Shown in pieces: positions 46,643 to 55,688 of a stretch of 64,000 nucleotides of DNA. The notes beneath the pieces were generated by a model that worked only from the letters and a program-made list of their open reading frames with translations, ran no database searches and was not told the origin of the DNA. The DNA is from Streptomyces sp. NBC_00576 (GTDB lineage: Bacteria; Actinomycetota; Actinomycetes; Streptomycetales; Streptomycetaceae): the NCBI RefSeq assembly GCF_036345175.1, contig NZ_CP107780.1:9238001-9302000 (forward strand), given 5' to 3'. The position numbers were made by a program, and so were the translations under genes. Positions within the stretch are counted from its first letter, which is position 1. Every line of letters starts with the position of its first letter.

Positions 46643-49597
46643 TCACTCGTCGGTCATGAGACGGGGACGCCGGTCACGGTCCAGGCGCCCGACGGCCCGG
46701 GTGGACCGGCTCTCCGCGCGGGCGGTGCCGAATCCGGTCAGCCCCGCGGCGAGAGCCGCTGCCAGACCGGGCCAGGACGGCGGCGAGGTCTCCAGGACGG
46801 CCCGCAGGAACGGCACGTACAGCGCGGCGGCTCCCAGCCCCACCGCGGCCAGCACCGCCCAGGGCAGGAAGGGGTTCTCACGGGTGAGCAACTGCTCCCG
46901 CAGCCCCAGTACAACGCCAAGCTGGGCGGCCAGCAACGCGAGGAACAGCGTGGTCTGCCAGGGTTGTCCGGTGTGGCGGACCCAGAGCCCCGCGGCGAGG
47001 CTCGCGGCGGTGACCACAGTGCCGAGGCGGAGTATCCGCTGCCACAGCCCGCCGCCGAGCACATGCTGCCCGGGCGGGCGCGGCGGGCGGCGCATGGCGT
47101 GCCGGGAGACCGGCTCGGCGCCCATGGCGACGCCCGTCAGCATCCACAGGATCTGACCGGCCCGCAGGGGCAGGGCCAAGCCGAACAGCGGGCCGAGCAG
47201 CATGACGAGGATCTCCGCGACGCCGCCGGCCAGGGCGTAGAGCAGGAAGCGGCGGATGTTGTCGTAGACCCTGCGGCCCTCCTCCACCGCCGTGACCACG
47301 GTGGACAGTTCGTCGTCGGCGAGCACCAGGTCGGCGGCCTGCCGGGCGACTTCGGTTCCCCGGCGGCCCATGGCCACGCCGATGTCGGCCTGCCGCAGCG
47401 CCGGGCCGTCGTTGACGCCGTCGCCGGTCATGGCGGTGACGGCGCCACCGGCGCGCCAGGCCTGGACGATGTCCAGCTTCTGCTGGGGAGTGGTGCGGGC
47501 GAACACCCGGACCCGGGTGAGGTCCGGGACCTCCCCGGCGGCCAGTTGTCGGCCGGTGACCACCTCGTCGGAGGCGGTGTCGCCGGAGACGCCGCTGCCG
47601 GGGCCGAGGATGCCGACCCTGGTCGCGATGGCACGGGCGGTGGCCGGATGATCGCCGGTGATCAGCACCGGGGTGATGCCGGCCAGCCGGCAGGCCGTGA
47701 CGGTCGCCTCGGCCGCCTCCTTGGGTGGGTCGCTGATGGCCACCAGGCCCATCAGCCGCAGCCCGGTCTCGGCGTCCTCGTACCGGGCCGGGAGGTCCGC
47801 GCGCAGGGCCGATGCCACGGCCAGGACGCGGAAGCCCTCGGCAGCGAGTGCGGCGGCCTCCTTGCGGACGCGCTCCAGCAGGTCGGGGCTCTCGTCCAGG
47901 ATGCCGCCGTCGAGCACCGCCTCCGGCGCGCCCTTGAGACAGACCTCCACCTGGCCGGAAGGGGCGCGGTGCAGGGTGGTCATGCGCTTGCGGAGACTGT
48001 CGAACGGCACCTCGCCGATACGCGGGTGCGCGGGCAGCAGTTCGTCACGGTCACGGCCGGCCTTGACCGCGGAGGCGAGCAGCGCGGCCTCGGTGGGATC
48101 CCCGAGCGCGGTCCAGGCGTCAGTACCGTCAGCGCCCTTCGTACTACCGTTCCCGGGTGGCCGCAGCGAGGCGTCGTTGCACAGGGCCGCCGCCGTGAGC
48201 AGGTCCTGTACGGCACGCAGCGCGGCGGGGTCGGGGGACTCGCCCGCGACGAGGACCTCACCGGCGGGCCCGTAGCCGGAACCGGTGAGCGTGGCCGTGC
48301 CCCGAGCGGTCCAGACCCGTTCCACGACCATCCGGCCCTCCGTGAGGGTGCCGGTCTTGTCGGTGGCCAGCATGGTGACCGAGCCGAGAGTCTCCACCGC
48401 GGACAGCCGCCGTACCAGCGCGTGGCGGCCGGCCATCCGCCGGGCACCGAGCGCCAGGCCGAGGGTGACGACAGCGGGCAGCGACTCGGGGACGGCGGCC
48501 ACGGCGAGGCTGATCGCGACGACCGCCATGGCCTGCGGCGACTGGCCGCGGGCCAGGCCGAGAACGAAGACGATCAGGCACAAACCCACCGCCACCAGGG
48601 CCAGTACCCGGCCGAGGCCGGCCAGCCGGCGTTGCAGCGGGGTGGGCTCGGGGTGGGGGTGCAGCAGGGCGGCGATGCGGCCGAGAGCACTGTGTGGTCC
48701 GGTCGCGGTGACGGTCGCGACGGCCCGGCCCCGTACCACGACGGTACCCGCCTGGAGCCGTGCGGCGTCCGGGTCGTCGGCCCGCGCGTCCTTGTCCACG
48801 GGCACCGACTCCCCGGTCAGCGCCGACTCGTCGACCAGCAGCGCGGACGACTCGGCCAGCGAGGCGTCGGCGGGGACGATGTCACCCTCTCCGAGCACCA
48901 GCGCGTCGCCCGGTACGACGGCCGCGGACGCCACCTCGCGCTCGGTGCCGCCGCGCAGTACCCGGGCTGTCGGGGCGGTCATGGCGGACAGCGCGGCGAC
49001 GGCGTTGTCCGCGCGTACCTCCTGGGCCACCGTTCCTGTGGACTGAGCGGGAGTGGGTCCTCTCAGCCGCGCGCCCCGAACGGTCTTGGGCGAGCTGGTC
49101 CCCGGCGTACTCGACCCCGGGGCGGCGACACGCATCCTGTGCGTGGTCCGGGCCCGGGAGGCCAGTTCCCTGCGCGACCTGGCCAATTGGGTACGGCCAG
49201 AGGCGACGGAGAGGCCCTGAACCATCCACTGGTGGAGCAGGGGCCCCGCCCACTGACGCCGCACCCGGTGTCCCAGGTCGCACGACCACGCTAACCCCAA
49301 CGGCCCAGAGCACCGCAAGCCCAGGAGTCGACCATCACACGATCGAGCGAATTCGACCTTGTGCGCACTCCTTGGTGAGCAGTTCCCCCCCACGGCGGTG
49401 TTCGCCACGATCACCAGGGCGATGACCACCGCGTCCGCGTGGTCCCCGGTCGCCACGGTGAGCGCCACCGCCGCCAGCAGGATCCGGATCATCGGATCGC
49501 GCAGTTGCGCGCCGACCCGCGAGCGCAGCGGTATCCGGCGCTGCGCGCAGGGACCAGTGAGGGCCCACGCCCGCCACCAACTCACCCTCGTGCCCAT
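46643..49597 (-). CDS. P-type cation-transporting ATPase, interrupted by an in-frame insert
   Basis: This membrane pump has the P2-type core: actuator region (DESALTGESVPVDKD), PESLPAVVTLGLALGARRMA, phosphorylation motif DKTGTLTEG, MTGDGVNDGPALRQADIGVA, and a C-terminal membrane part. The cation is not evident; the family includes Ca2+ and Mg2+ pumps. From ATG 49597 the frame encodes 984 residues. VGAQLRDPMIRILLAAVALT and VIVANTAVG are normal, but then 119 foreign residues intervene before VAQEVRADNAVAALSAM. The first 60-70 residues usual for the family are also missing or altered. The frame is open throughout, yet function is doubtful. A pair of putative operators lies about 80-110 nt upstream. 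Confidence 0.75.
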   Translation of the reverse strand: MGTRVSWWRAWALTGPCAQRRIPLRSRVGAQLRDPMIRILLAAVALTVATGDHADAVVIALVIVANTAVGGNCSPRSAHKVEFARSCDGRLLGLRCSGPLGLAWSCDLGHRVRRQWAGPLLHQWMVQGLSVASGRTQLARSRRELASRARTTHRMRVAAPGSSTPGTSSPKTVRGARLRGPTPAQSTGTVAQEVRADNAVAALSAMTAPTARVLRGGTEREVASAAVVPGDALVLGEGDIVPADASLAESSALLVDESALTGESVPVDKDARADDPDAARLQAGTVVVRGRAVATVTATGPHSALGRIAALLHPHPEPTPLQRRLAGLGRVLALVAVGLCLIVFVLGLARGQSPQAMAVVAISLAVAAVPESLPAVVTLGLALGARRMAGRHALVRRLSAVETLGSVTMLATDKTGTLTEGRMVVERVWTARGTATLTGSGYGPAGEVLVAGESPDPAALRAVQDLLTAAALCNDASLRPPGNGSTKGADGTDAWTALGDPTEAALLASAVKAGRDRDELLPAHPRIGEVPFDSLRKRMTTLHRAPSGQVEVCLKGAPEAVLDGGILDESPDLLERVRKEAAALAAEGFRVLAVASALRADLPARYEDAETGLRLMGLVAISDPPKEAAEATVTACRLAGITPVLITGDHPATARAIATRVGILGPGSGVSGDTASDEVVTGRQLAAGEVPDLTRVRVFARTTPQQKLDIVQAWRAGGAVTAMTGDGVNDGPALRQADIGVAMGRRGTEVARQAADLVLADDELSTVVTAVEEGRRVYDNIRRFLLYALAGGVAEILVMLLGPLFGLALPLRAGQILWMLTGVAMGAEPVSRHAMRRPPRPPGQHVLGGGLWQRILRLGTVVTAASLAAGLWVRHTGQPWQTTLFLALLAAQLGVVLGLREQLLTRENPFLPWAVLAAVGLGAAALYVPFLRAVLETSPPSWPGLAAALAAGLTGFGTARAESRSTRAVGRLDRDRRPRLMTDE
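49031..49387. other. 357-bp insertion inside the P-type ATPase gene
   Basis: Removing 49031-49387 joins NTAVG directly to VAQEVRADNA, the expected P-type sequence. The insert is 357 bp (119 codons) and has no stop codon in the ATPase frame. Inverted ends were not evident; GTTCC occurs at 49032-49036 and 49382-49386 and might be a target duplication. The content resembles no protein I know in any frame, so it could be a small non-autonomous element or a remnant of an IS. Confidence 0.65.
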
Positions 49598-49674
49598 GGC
49601 CGATCCCGCTTTCCGAACACGGCGGTACGCGTGACCCCGCAGCGACGGTCGCACACACACCGCACACCGGAGCG

Positions 49675-49709
49675 GGGCCCATCGGCCCGTACAAGGGGCC
49701 GATGGGCCC
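49675..49709. promoter_or_regulatory. Paired inverted OsdR-type operators between the ATPase gene and narK
   Basis: GGGCCCATCGGCCC (49675-49688) and its reverse complement GGGCCGATGGGCCC (49696-49709) have centres exactly 21 bp apart, two helical turns. Together they also form a perfect 16-bp hairpin (49673-49688 and 49696-49711) with a 7-nt loop, but no gene ends here that would need a terminator. The nearer box is 98 nt upstream of the ATPase start; narK starts 281 nt away on the other side. Confidence 0.6.
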
Positions 49710-49990
49710 CGTTTGGCTGTCGCCGGAGGCCGACGAGTGCCGCTCCGACCGACGAACGTCCGCACTGCGGGCCCAGTTCGACAGTCCGCCACAAGTCGGG
49801 GAGATCCAGGCGACGTCCACAAGCACAGCCGCCAGTTTGTACCCCGGTCGGCTCGGGAGATGAGGACCAACGGCCCCTGCCGTGGGAGCCGGCCCCTGGC
49901 GATCCTTGCGGGGACGGCGTGGTCGGGCCACCACGGCCACGAACCCGGGACGCGACCGTCCGACGGCACTTTTGAGGAGCCGAGAAGACC

Positions 49991-51343
49991 ATGCCTACGA
50001 TGCCCCGCCCTGCGAAGCCGGAGAACCCGGCAGGCAAGTCCTCGACGAGTAGCCCGGCGGATCAACCACAGGAAGCCATCGACTCGCCCCGGTCGCCCGG
50101 CCCCGCCACGAACGCGCAGGCCCAGGTGCCGCGGTCGGCCGGCCGACGGTGGCTGATGCTGGCGCTTGCCACGGCCGGGTTCGCGGTGAACTTCTGGGCC
50201 TGGGCGCTGCTGAGCCCGCTCGGCCCGCGGTTCAAGGACAGCCTGCAACTGAGCGCGTTCCAGCAGGCGTTACTGGTCGCCGTGCCGGTGGTGGTGGGCT
50301 CGTTGGGCCGCATACCGGTGGGTGCGCTGACGGACCGGTTCGGCGGTCGGGTGATGTTCCCGCTGGTCTCCGCGGCCACCATCGTCCCCGTCCTGTACCT
50401 GGGGCTGGCCGGACACTCCTCCCTGAACCAGCTGCTGGTGGGCGGGTTCTTTCTCGGTATCGGCGGCACCGCGTTCGCGGTGGGGGTGCCCTTCGTCAGT
50501 GCCTGGTTCCCGCCCGAGCGCCGGGGGCTCGCGATCGGTGTCTTCGGTGCCGGGATGGGCGGCACCGCCATCAGCGCCCTGACCACGGTGAACCTGGTGA
50601 AGTCGCACAGTCTGGCCACCCCGTTCGTGGTGACCGCGATCGTGCTGGCCGGCTATGCGGCGCTGGCCGCGTTCCTGCTGCGCGACGCTCCGGGCAGGGC
50701 TGTGCCGGCCGGGACCATGACGGGCCGGCTCGCCGCCACCCTCAGGCTCGGTGTCACCTGGCAGGCATCGGCGCTGTACGCGGTCGCGTTCGGCGGCTAT
50801 GTAGCCTTCTCCGTCTATCTGCCCACCTACCTCAAGTCCGGTTACGGCCTCGCGCAGGCTGACGCGGCCAACCGGATGGCCGGGTTCGTGCTGCTGGCGG
50901 TGGTGATGCGGCCGGTCGGCGGCTGGTTGTCCGACCGGCTGCGTCCCACCCGTGTGCTGGCCGTGGCGCTCGCCGTGGTCACGGTGAGCGCGGCCGTACA
51001 GGCCTTCGCCCCGCCGCTGGCCCCGCTGGGCACCATCGCGTTCCTGGCGATCGCCGGCGCGCTCGGCGCGGGCAGCGGTGCCACCTTCGCCCTCGTCGCC
51101 CTGCTCGCCCCGGCCGGCAAGGTCGGCGCCGTCACCGGCGTCGTCGGCGCGGCCGGCGGGCTGGGCGGCTTCGTCCCACCACTGCTGATGGGTTCCCTCT
51201 ACGGCGCCTACGGCAACTACGCGCTCGGGCTGGCCCTGCTCGCCCTGATCGCCGCCACCGCCCTGGCATTCACCGCGACCACCGTCCGCAAGGCCGTCAC
51301 CGGCGGCGTCCACCGCACCCCGACGGCCATCGCCCCGGCCTGA
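49991..51343 (+). CDS. narK: Nitrate/nitrite transporter NarK
   Basis: This major-facilitator protein moves nitrate in and/or nitrite out. The 450-residue protein has a 50-residue hydrophilic N-terminal tail followed by about 12 transmembrane helices. Family motifs include SLGRIPVGALTDRFGGR and the nitrate signature GAVTGVVGAAGGLGGFVPPL. The start ATG 49991 follows GAGGAG. It lies directly upstream of the hemerythrin-narGHJI operon (11 nt gap), so all are probably co-transcribed. Confidence 0.95.
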   Translation: MPTMPRPAKPENPAGKSSTSSPADQPQEAIDSPRSPGPATNAQAQVPRSAGRRWLMLALATAGFAVNFWAWALLSPLGPRFKDSLQLSAFQQALLVAVPVVVGSLGRIPVGALTDRFGGRVMFPLVSAATIVPVLYLGLAGHSSLNQLLVGGFFLGIGGTAFAVGVPFVSAWFPPERRGLAIGVFGAGMGGTAISALTTVNLVKSHSLATPFVVTAIVLAGYAALAAFLLRDAPGRAVPAGTMTGRLAATLRLGVTWQASALYAVAFGGYVAFSVYLPTYLKSGYGLAQADAANRMAGFVLLAVVMRPVGGWLSDRLRPTRVLAVALAVVTVSAAVQAFAPPLAPLGTIAFLAIAGALGAGSGATFALVALLAPAGKVGAVTGVVGAAGGLGGFVPPLLMGSLYGAYGNYALGLALLALIAATALAFTATTVRKAVTGGVHRTPTAIAPA

Positions 51344-51354
51344 GACGAGTCACC

Positions 51355-51933
51355 ATGTGTGAGTACTGCGGCTGCCAGGCATTACCCCAGATCGCCGAAC
51401 TGACCCGTGAACACGACCAGGTCGTCAATCTCGTCGGGGACATCCGTACCGCGCACCGCGACGCTGACGTCCCCCGGATGGCGTGGATCGCGCGTCGCGT
51501 CTCCGCCGTACTCGTGCCGCACACGGCGGTGGAGGAGCAGGGTCTCTTCCCGCCGCTGACGGAGGAGTTTCCCGACGGCATGGCGGCACTCCGGGCCGAA
51601 CACCGGCATGTCGAGGCCGTCCTCGACGAGGCCGCGGCGGGCGTCCCGGCCGACCCCGGCTGGCCCCGGCGGCTCCTGGACGCCCTGGATCTGCTGCGCG
51701 ACCACATCCTCAAGGAACAGGACGGCGTGTTCCCCGCCGCCCTGGCCGGGCTGAGCACCGAGGACTGGGAGGCCATGGACGCGGTCCGCTCCCGCGTCGG
51801 AACGATGAGCACGGATTTCGCCACAACGGGGTTCGCCACGACGGAGTTCTCGACAGAAGCCGGTGTCGACATCGATCAGCACGCCGGATCACAGCAGGAC
51901 GGGCCGCTGACGCCCGGGAAGGCAGCATCGTGA
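51355..51933 (+). CDS. Hemerythrin-domain protein
   Basis: The 192-residue protein has a HHE-type di-iron four-helix domain: candidate ligands His20, His56, Glu60, His83, His117 and Glu121 (VPHTAVEEQGLF, EHRHVEAVLDE, DHILKEQDGVFP). The N-terminus MCEYCGC contains a CxxC pair. Such proteins bind O2 or NO, or repair Fe-S centres. Its stop overlaps the narG start (GTGA), so it is translated together with nitrate reductase, suggesting protection or sensing for that enzyme. The C-terminal 40 residues are unstructured. Confidence 0.9.
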   Translation: MCEYCGCQALPQIAELTREHDQVVNLVGDIRTAHRDADVPRMAWIARRVSAVLVPHTAVEEQGLFPPLTEEFPDGMAALRAEHRHVEAVLDEAAAGVPADPGWPRRLLDALDLLRDHILKEQDGVFPAALAGLSTEDWEAMDAVRSRVGTMSTDFATTGFATTEFSTEAGVDIDQHAGSQQDGPLTPGKAAS

Positions 51934-54900
51934 CCCCACGAACCCCACGAACCGACCCGCAGGCACGCCAACCAGCTCGCCTGGACGGTGAGTTGGCGGA
52001 CGCGCTGGTGGGCACCCGCCGGTTCTTCACCCGAGCCGAGGTCTCCGCCGACCACCGCACCCTGTACAAGATCGGTGGCCGGAAAGCCGACGATTTCTAC
52101 CGGGACCGCTGGAGCCACGACAAGGTGGTGCGCTCCACCCACGGGGTGAACTGCACCGGCTCGTGTTCGTGGAAGGTGTACGTCAAGGACGGGATCATCA
52201 CCTGGGAGTCCCAGCAGACCGATTACCCCACGGTCGGCCCGGACAGCCCGGAGTACGAGCCGCGCGGCTGCCCGCGCGGCGCCGCGTTCTCCTGGTACAC
52301 CTACTCGCCCACCCGGGTCCGCTACCCCTATGTGCGCGGAGTGCTCCTGGAGATGTACCGGGAGGCCAGGGCCCGCCTCGGTGACCCGGTGCTGGCGTGG
52401 GCGGACGTCGTCTCCGACCCGGAGCGGTCCCGGCGCTACAAGTCGGCGCGCGGCAAGGGCGGCCTGGTACGGGCGAGTTGGGACGAGGCGAGCGAGATGA
52501 TCGCCGCCGCGCACGTCCACACCATCAAGGAGTACGGTCCCGACCGGCTGGCCGGGTTCTCGCCGATACCGGCGATGTCGATGGTCTCCCATGCCGCCGG
52601 TGCCCGCTTCTACTCGCTGCTGGGCGGGGTGATGCTGTCGTTCTACGACTGGTACGCCGACCTGCCGGTCGCCTCGCCGCAGGTCTTCGGGGACCAGACC
52701 GACGTACCGGAGTCCGGCGACTGGTGGGACGCCGGCTATCTGATCATGTGGGGCTCGAACCTGCCGGTGACCCGCACCCCGGACGCGCACTGGATGGCGG
52801 AGGCCCGTTACCGGGGCCAGAAGGTGATCGCGGTCGCTCCGGACTACGCCGACAACGTGAAGTTCGCCGACGAGTGGCTGCCCGCCGCGCCCGGCACCGA
52901 CGGGGCGCTGGCCATGTCGATGGGGCATGTGATCCTCAAGGAGTTCTTCGTCGACCGCCAGGTCGGTTACTTCACCGACTACGTCAAGCGCTACACCGAC
53001 CTGCCCTTCCTCGTCACCCTCGAACAGCGCGGCACGGGGCCGGACTTGACGTACGCGCCGGGGAAGTTCCTCACCGCCGCCGACCTGGGCGGCACGGCGG
53101 CCGAGGCGGAGAACGCGGAGTTCAGGACCGTCCTCCTCGACGCCGTCACCGGCGAGCCCGTCGTCCCGAACGGTTCGCTGGGCCACCGCTACGGCGAGTC
53201 CGGCGCCGGGAAGTGGAACCTCGACCTCGGCGACACCGACCCTCTGCTGACGGCGGCGGCGGCGGTGGCGGCGGCGGACGGTGAGATACGGGATGCCGTA
53301 ACCGTGGAGCTGACCCGGTTCGACACCCCGGACGGGACCGCCGGAAAGCTGCGGCGAGGTGTCCCCGTACGCCGGGTCGCCGGGCAACTGGTGACCACGG
53401 TGTTCGACCTGCTCCTCGCCCAGTACGGCGTGGCCCGCGACGGGCTGCCGGGCATCTGGCCGAGCGGCTACGACGACCCCGACCAGCCCTACACCCCTGC
53501 CTGGCAGGCGGCCGTCACCGGGGTGGCCGGTGAGACGGCGGCCCGCATCGCGCGCGAGTTCGCCACCAACGCCGAGGAGTCCAGGGGCCGTTCAATGATC
53601 ATCATGGGGGCGGGGACCAACCACTGGTTCCACTCCGACACCATCTACCGCTCCTTCCTCACCCTGACGACACTGACCGGCTGCCAGGGCGTCAACGGCG
53701 GCGGCTGGGCCCACTACGTGGGGCAGGAGAAGGTCCGCCCGATCACCGGCTACTCGGCCATCGCGACGGCCGCAGACTGGCACCGGCCCGCCCGGCAGAT
53801 GATCCAGACCGCCTACTGGTACCTGCACACCGACCAGTTCCGCTACGACCCCTTCAGCGCCGACACCCTCGCCGCCGCGGGCGCGGGCGGCACGTTCGCC
53901 GGGAAGAGCACCGCCGATGTGATCGCGGCCTCGGCCCGGATGGGCTGGATGCCGTCCTACCCGACCTTCGACCGCAACCCGCTCACCCTCGCCACGGACG
54001 CGGAAGCCGCCGGGCAGGAGGTGCCGGAGTACGTCGTGGACGAACTGAAGGCAGGCAGGTTGCGGTTCGCGGGCGAGGACCCGGACGCGCCGGAGAACTT
54101 CCCCCGGGTGCTGACCATTTGGCGGGCGAACCTGCTCGGCTCCTCCGCCAAGGGCAACGAGTACTTCCTCAAGCACCTGCTCGGCACCGACTCCGCCGTA
54201 CGCGCCACCGAGGCGCCGCCCGACGCCCGCCCGCGCGATGTGGTGTGGCGGGACGAGGCGCCGGTGGGCAAGCTCGACCTGCTGCTCACCCTGGACTTCC
54301 GGATGACCAGCACCACCGTCTACTCCGACATCGTCCTTCCGGCCGCGACCTGGTACGAGAAGCACGACCTCAACACCACGGACATGCACCCGTTCGTGAA
54401 CTCCTTCAACCCGGCCATCCCGCCGCCGTGGCAGACCCGCACCGACTGGGATGCCTTCAACACGATCGCGGCGGCGTTCAGCCGTCTCGCCGAAGGGCGG
54501 CTCGGTACCGAAAAGGACGTGGTGGCAGCGCCGTTGCTGCACGACACCCCCGACGCGATGGCCACCCCGCACGGCCGCGTCCGGGACTGGAAGGCAGGCG
54601 AGTGCGAGCCGGTCCCCGGCCGGACCATGCCCAGGCTGGTGGTGATCGAGCGCGACTACCCGGCCGTCGCCGACCGGATGACCGCCCTCGGCCCGCTCCT
54701 GGACACCCTGGGCGCCACCACCAAGGGCGTCACCTTCGACGTACGGCAGGAGCTGGAGTACCTGCGGCACAAGAACGGCACTGTACGCGGCGGTCCGGCC
54801 GACGGCCGCCCGTCGATCGCCAGGGACGTACACGTCTGCGAAGCGATCCTCGCCCTCTCCGGAACCACCAACGGGCACCTGGCCACCCAGGGTTTCCGCA

Positions 54901-55688
54901 CCCTGGAGGCCCGTACCGGCGTCAAGCTGGCCGACCTGGCCGCCGAGGCCGAGGGCAAGCGGGTCACCTTCGCCGACACCCAGGCGGGCCCCGTCCCGGT
55001 CATCACGTCGCCGGAGTGGTCGGGGACGGAGTCCGGCGGGCGCCGCTACTCGCCGTTCACCATCAACGTCGAACGGCTCAAGCCCTGGCACACTTTGACG
55101 GGCCGTCAGCATTTCTTCATCGACCACGACTGGATCGCCGAACTCGGCGAGTGGATGCCCGTCTACCGGCCGCCGCTCAACATGCACGCCCTCTTCGACG
55201 AGCCCGAGGTGGGTGATCAGGGCGAACTCGGCATCACCGTGCGGTACTTGACCCCGCACAACAAGTGGTCCATCCACTCCGAGTACCAGGACAACCTGTT
55301 CATGCTCTCGCTCTCCCGGGGCGGCCCGACCGTCTGGATGAGCAAGGAGGACGCGGCGAAGATCGGCGTGCACGACAACGACTGGATCGAGGCGGTCAAC
55401 CGCAACGGCGTCGTCGCCGCCCGCGCGGTCGTCTCGCACCGTATGCCGGAAGGCACCGTCTACATGCACCACGCCCAGGACCGGCTCATCGACGTCCCCC
55501 GCACCGAGACCAACGGGCGGCGCGGCGGCGTCCACAACTCGCTGACGCGGCTGCTGGTCAAGCCGAGCCATCTCATCGGCGGCTACGCCCAGTTGACGTA
55601 CGCCTTCAACTACCTCGGCCCGACCGGCAACCAGCGCGACGAGGTCACCGTCATCCGCCGCCGCACCGACCAGGAGGTGACGTACTGA
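51930..55688 (+). CDS. narG: Respiratory nitrate reductase alpha subunit
   Basis: NarG reduces nitrate to nitrite at a molybdenum bis-MGD centre facing the cytoplasm. From GTG 51930 it is 1252 residues. The FS0 cluster ligands are His71, Cys75, Cys79 and Cys114 (H-x3-C-x3-C-x34-C). Asp240 in SFYDWYADLP matches the Mo-ligand Asp222 of E. coli. The frame extends far upstream but overlaps hemerythrin; the GTG overlapping its stop is the coupled start. No twin-arginine leader remains on the N-terminus. Confidence 0.97.
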   Translation: MTPRTPRTDPQARQPARLDGELADALVGTRRFFTRAEVSADHRTLYKIGGRKADDFYRDRWSHDKVVRSTHGVNCTGSCSWKVYVKDGIITWESQQTDYPTVGPDSPEYEPRGCPRGAAFSWYTYSPTRVRYPYVRGVLLEMYREARARLGDPVLAWADVVSDPERSRRYKSARGKGGLVRASWDEASEMIAAAHVHTIKEYGPDRLAGFSPIPAMSMVSHAAGARFYSLLGGVMLSFYDWYADLPVASPQVFGDQTDVPESGDWWDAGYLIMWGSNLPVTRTPDAHWMAEARYRGQKVIAVAPDYADNVKFADEWLPAAPGTDGALAMSMGHVILKEFFVDRQVGYFTDYVKRYTDLPFLVTLEQRGTGPDLTYAPGKFLTAADLGGTAAEAENAEFRTVLLDAVTGEPVVPNGSLGHRYGESGAGKWNLDLGDTDPLLTAAAAVAAADGEIRDAVTVELTRFDTPDGTAGKLRRGVPVRRVAGQLVTTVFDLLLAQYGVARDGLPGIWPSGYDDPDQPYTPAWQAAVTGVAGETAARIAREFATNAEESRGRSMIIMGAGTNHWFHSDTIYRSFLTLTTLTGCQGVNGGGWAHYVGQEKVRPITGYSAIATAADWHRPARQMIQTAYWYLHTDQFRYDPFSADTLAAAGAGGTFAGKSTADVIAASARMGWMPSYPTFDRNPLTLATDAEAAGQEVPEYVVDELKAGRLRFAGEDPDAPENFPRVLTIWRANLLGSSAKGNEYFLKHLLGTDSAVRATEAPPDARPRDVVWRDEAPVGKLDLLLTLDFRMTSTTVYSDIVLPAATWYEKHDLNTTDMHPFVNSFNPAIPPPWQTRTDWDAFNTIAAAFSRLAEGRLGTEKDVVAAPLLHDTPDAMATPHGRVRDWKAGECEPVPGRTMPRLVVIERDYPAVADRMTALGPLLDTLGATTKGVTFDVRQELEYLRHKNGTVRGGPADGRPSIARDVHVCEAILALSGTTNGHLATQGFRTLEARTGVKLADLAAEAEGKRVTFADTQAGPVPVITSPEWSGTESGGRRYSPFTINVERLKPWHTLTGRQHFFIDHDWIAELGEWMPVYRPPLNMHALFDEPEVGDQGELGITVRYLTPHNKWSIHSEYQDNLFMLSLSRGGPTVWMSKEDAAKIGVHDNDWIEAVNRNGVVAARAVVSHRMPEGTVYMHHAQDRLIDVPRTETNGRRGGVHNSLTRLLVKPSHLIGGYAQLTYAFNYLGPTGNQRDEVTVIRRRTDQEVTY

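Noticed and set aside
45908..49294. Long plus-strand open frame opposite the HTH-PNPOx and ATPase genes
   Set aside because: It is a compositional shadow; the minus-strand frames contain clear P-type ATPase and PNPOx motifs.
49673..49711. Hairpin as a transcription terminator
   Set aside because: Both flanking genes are transcribed away from it, and its arms coincide with two GGGCC-N4-GGCCC boxes, so an operator pair is the better reading.
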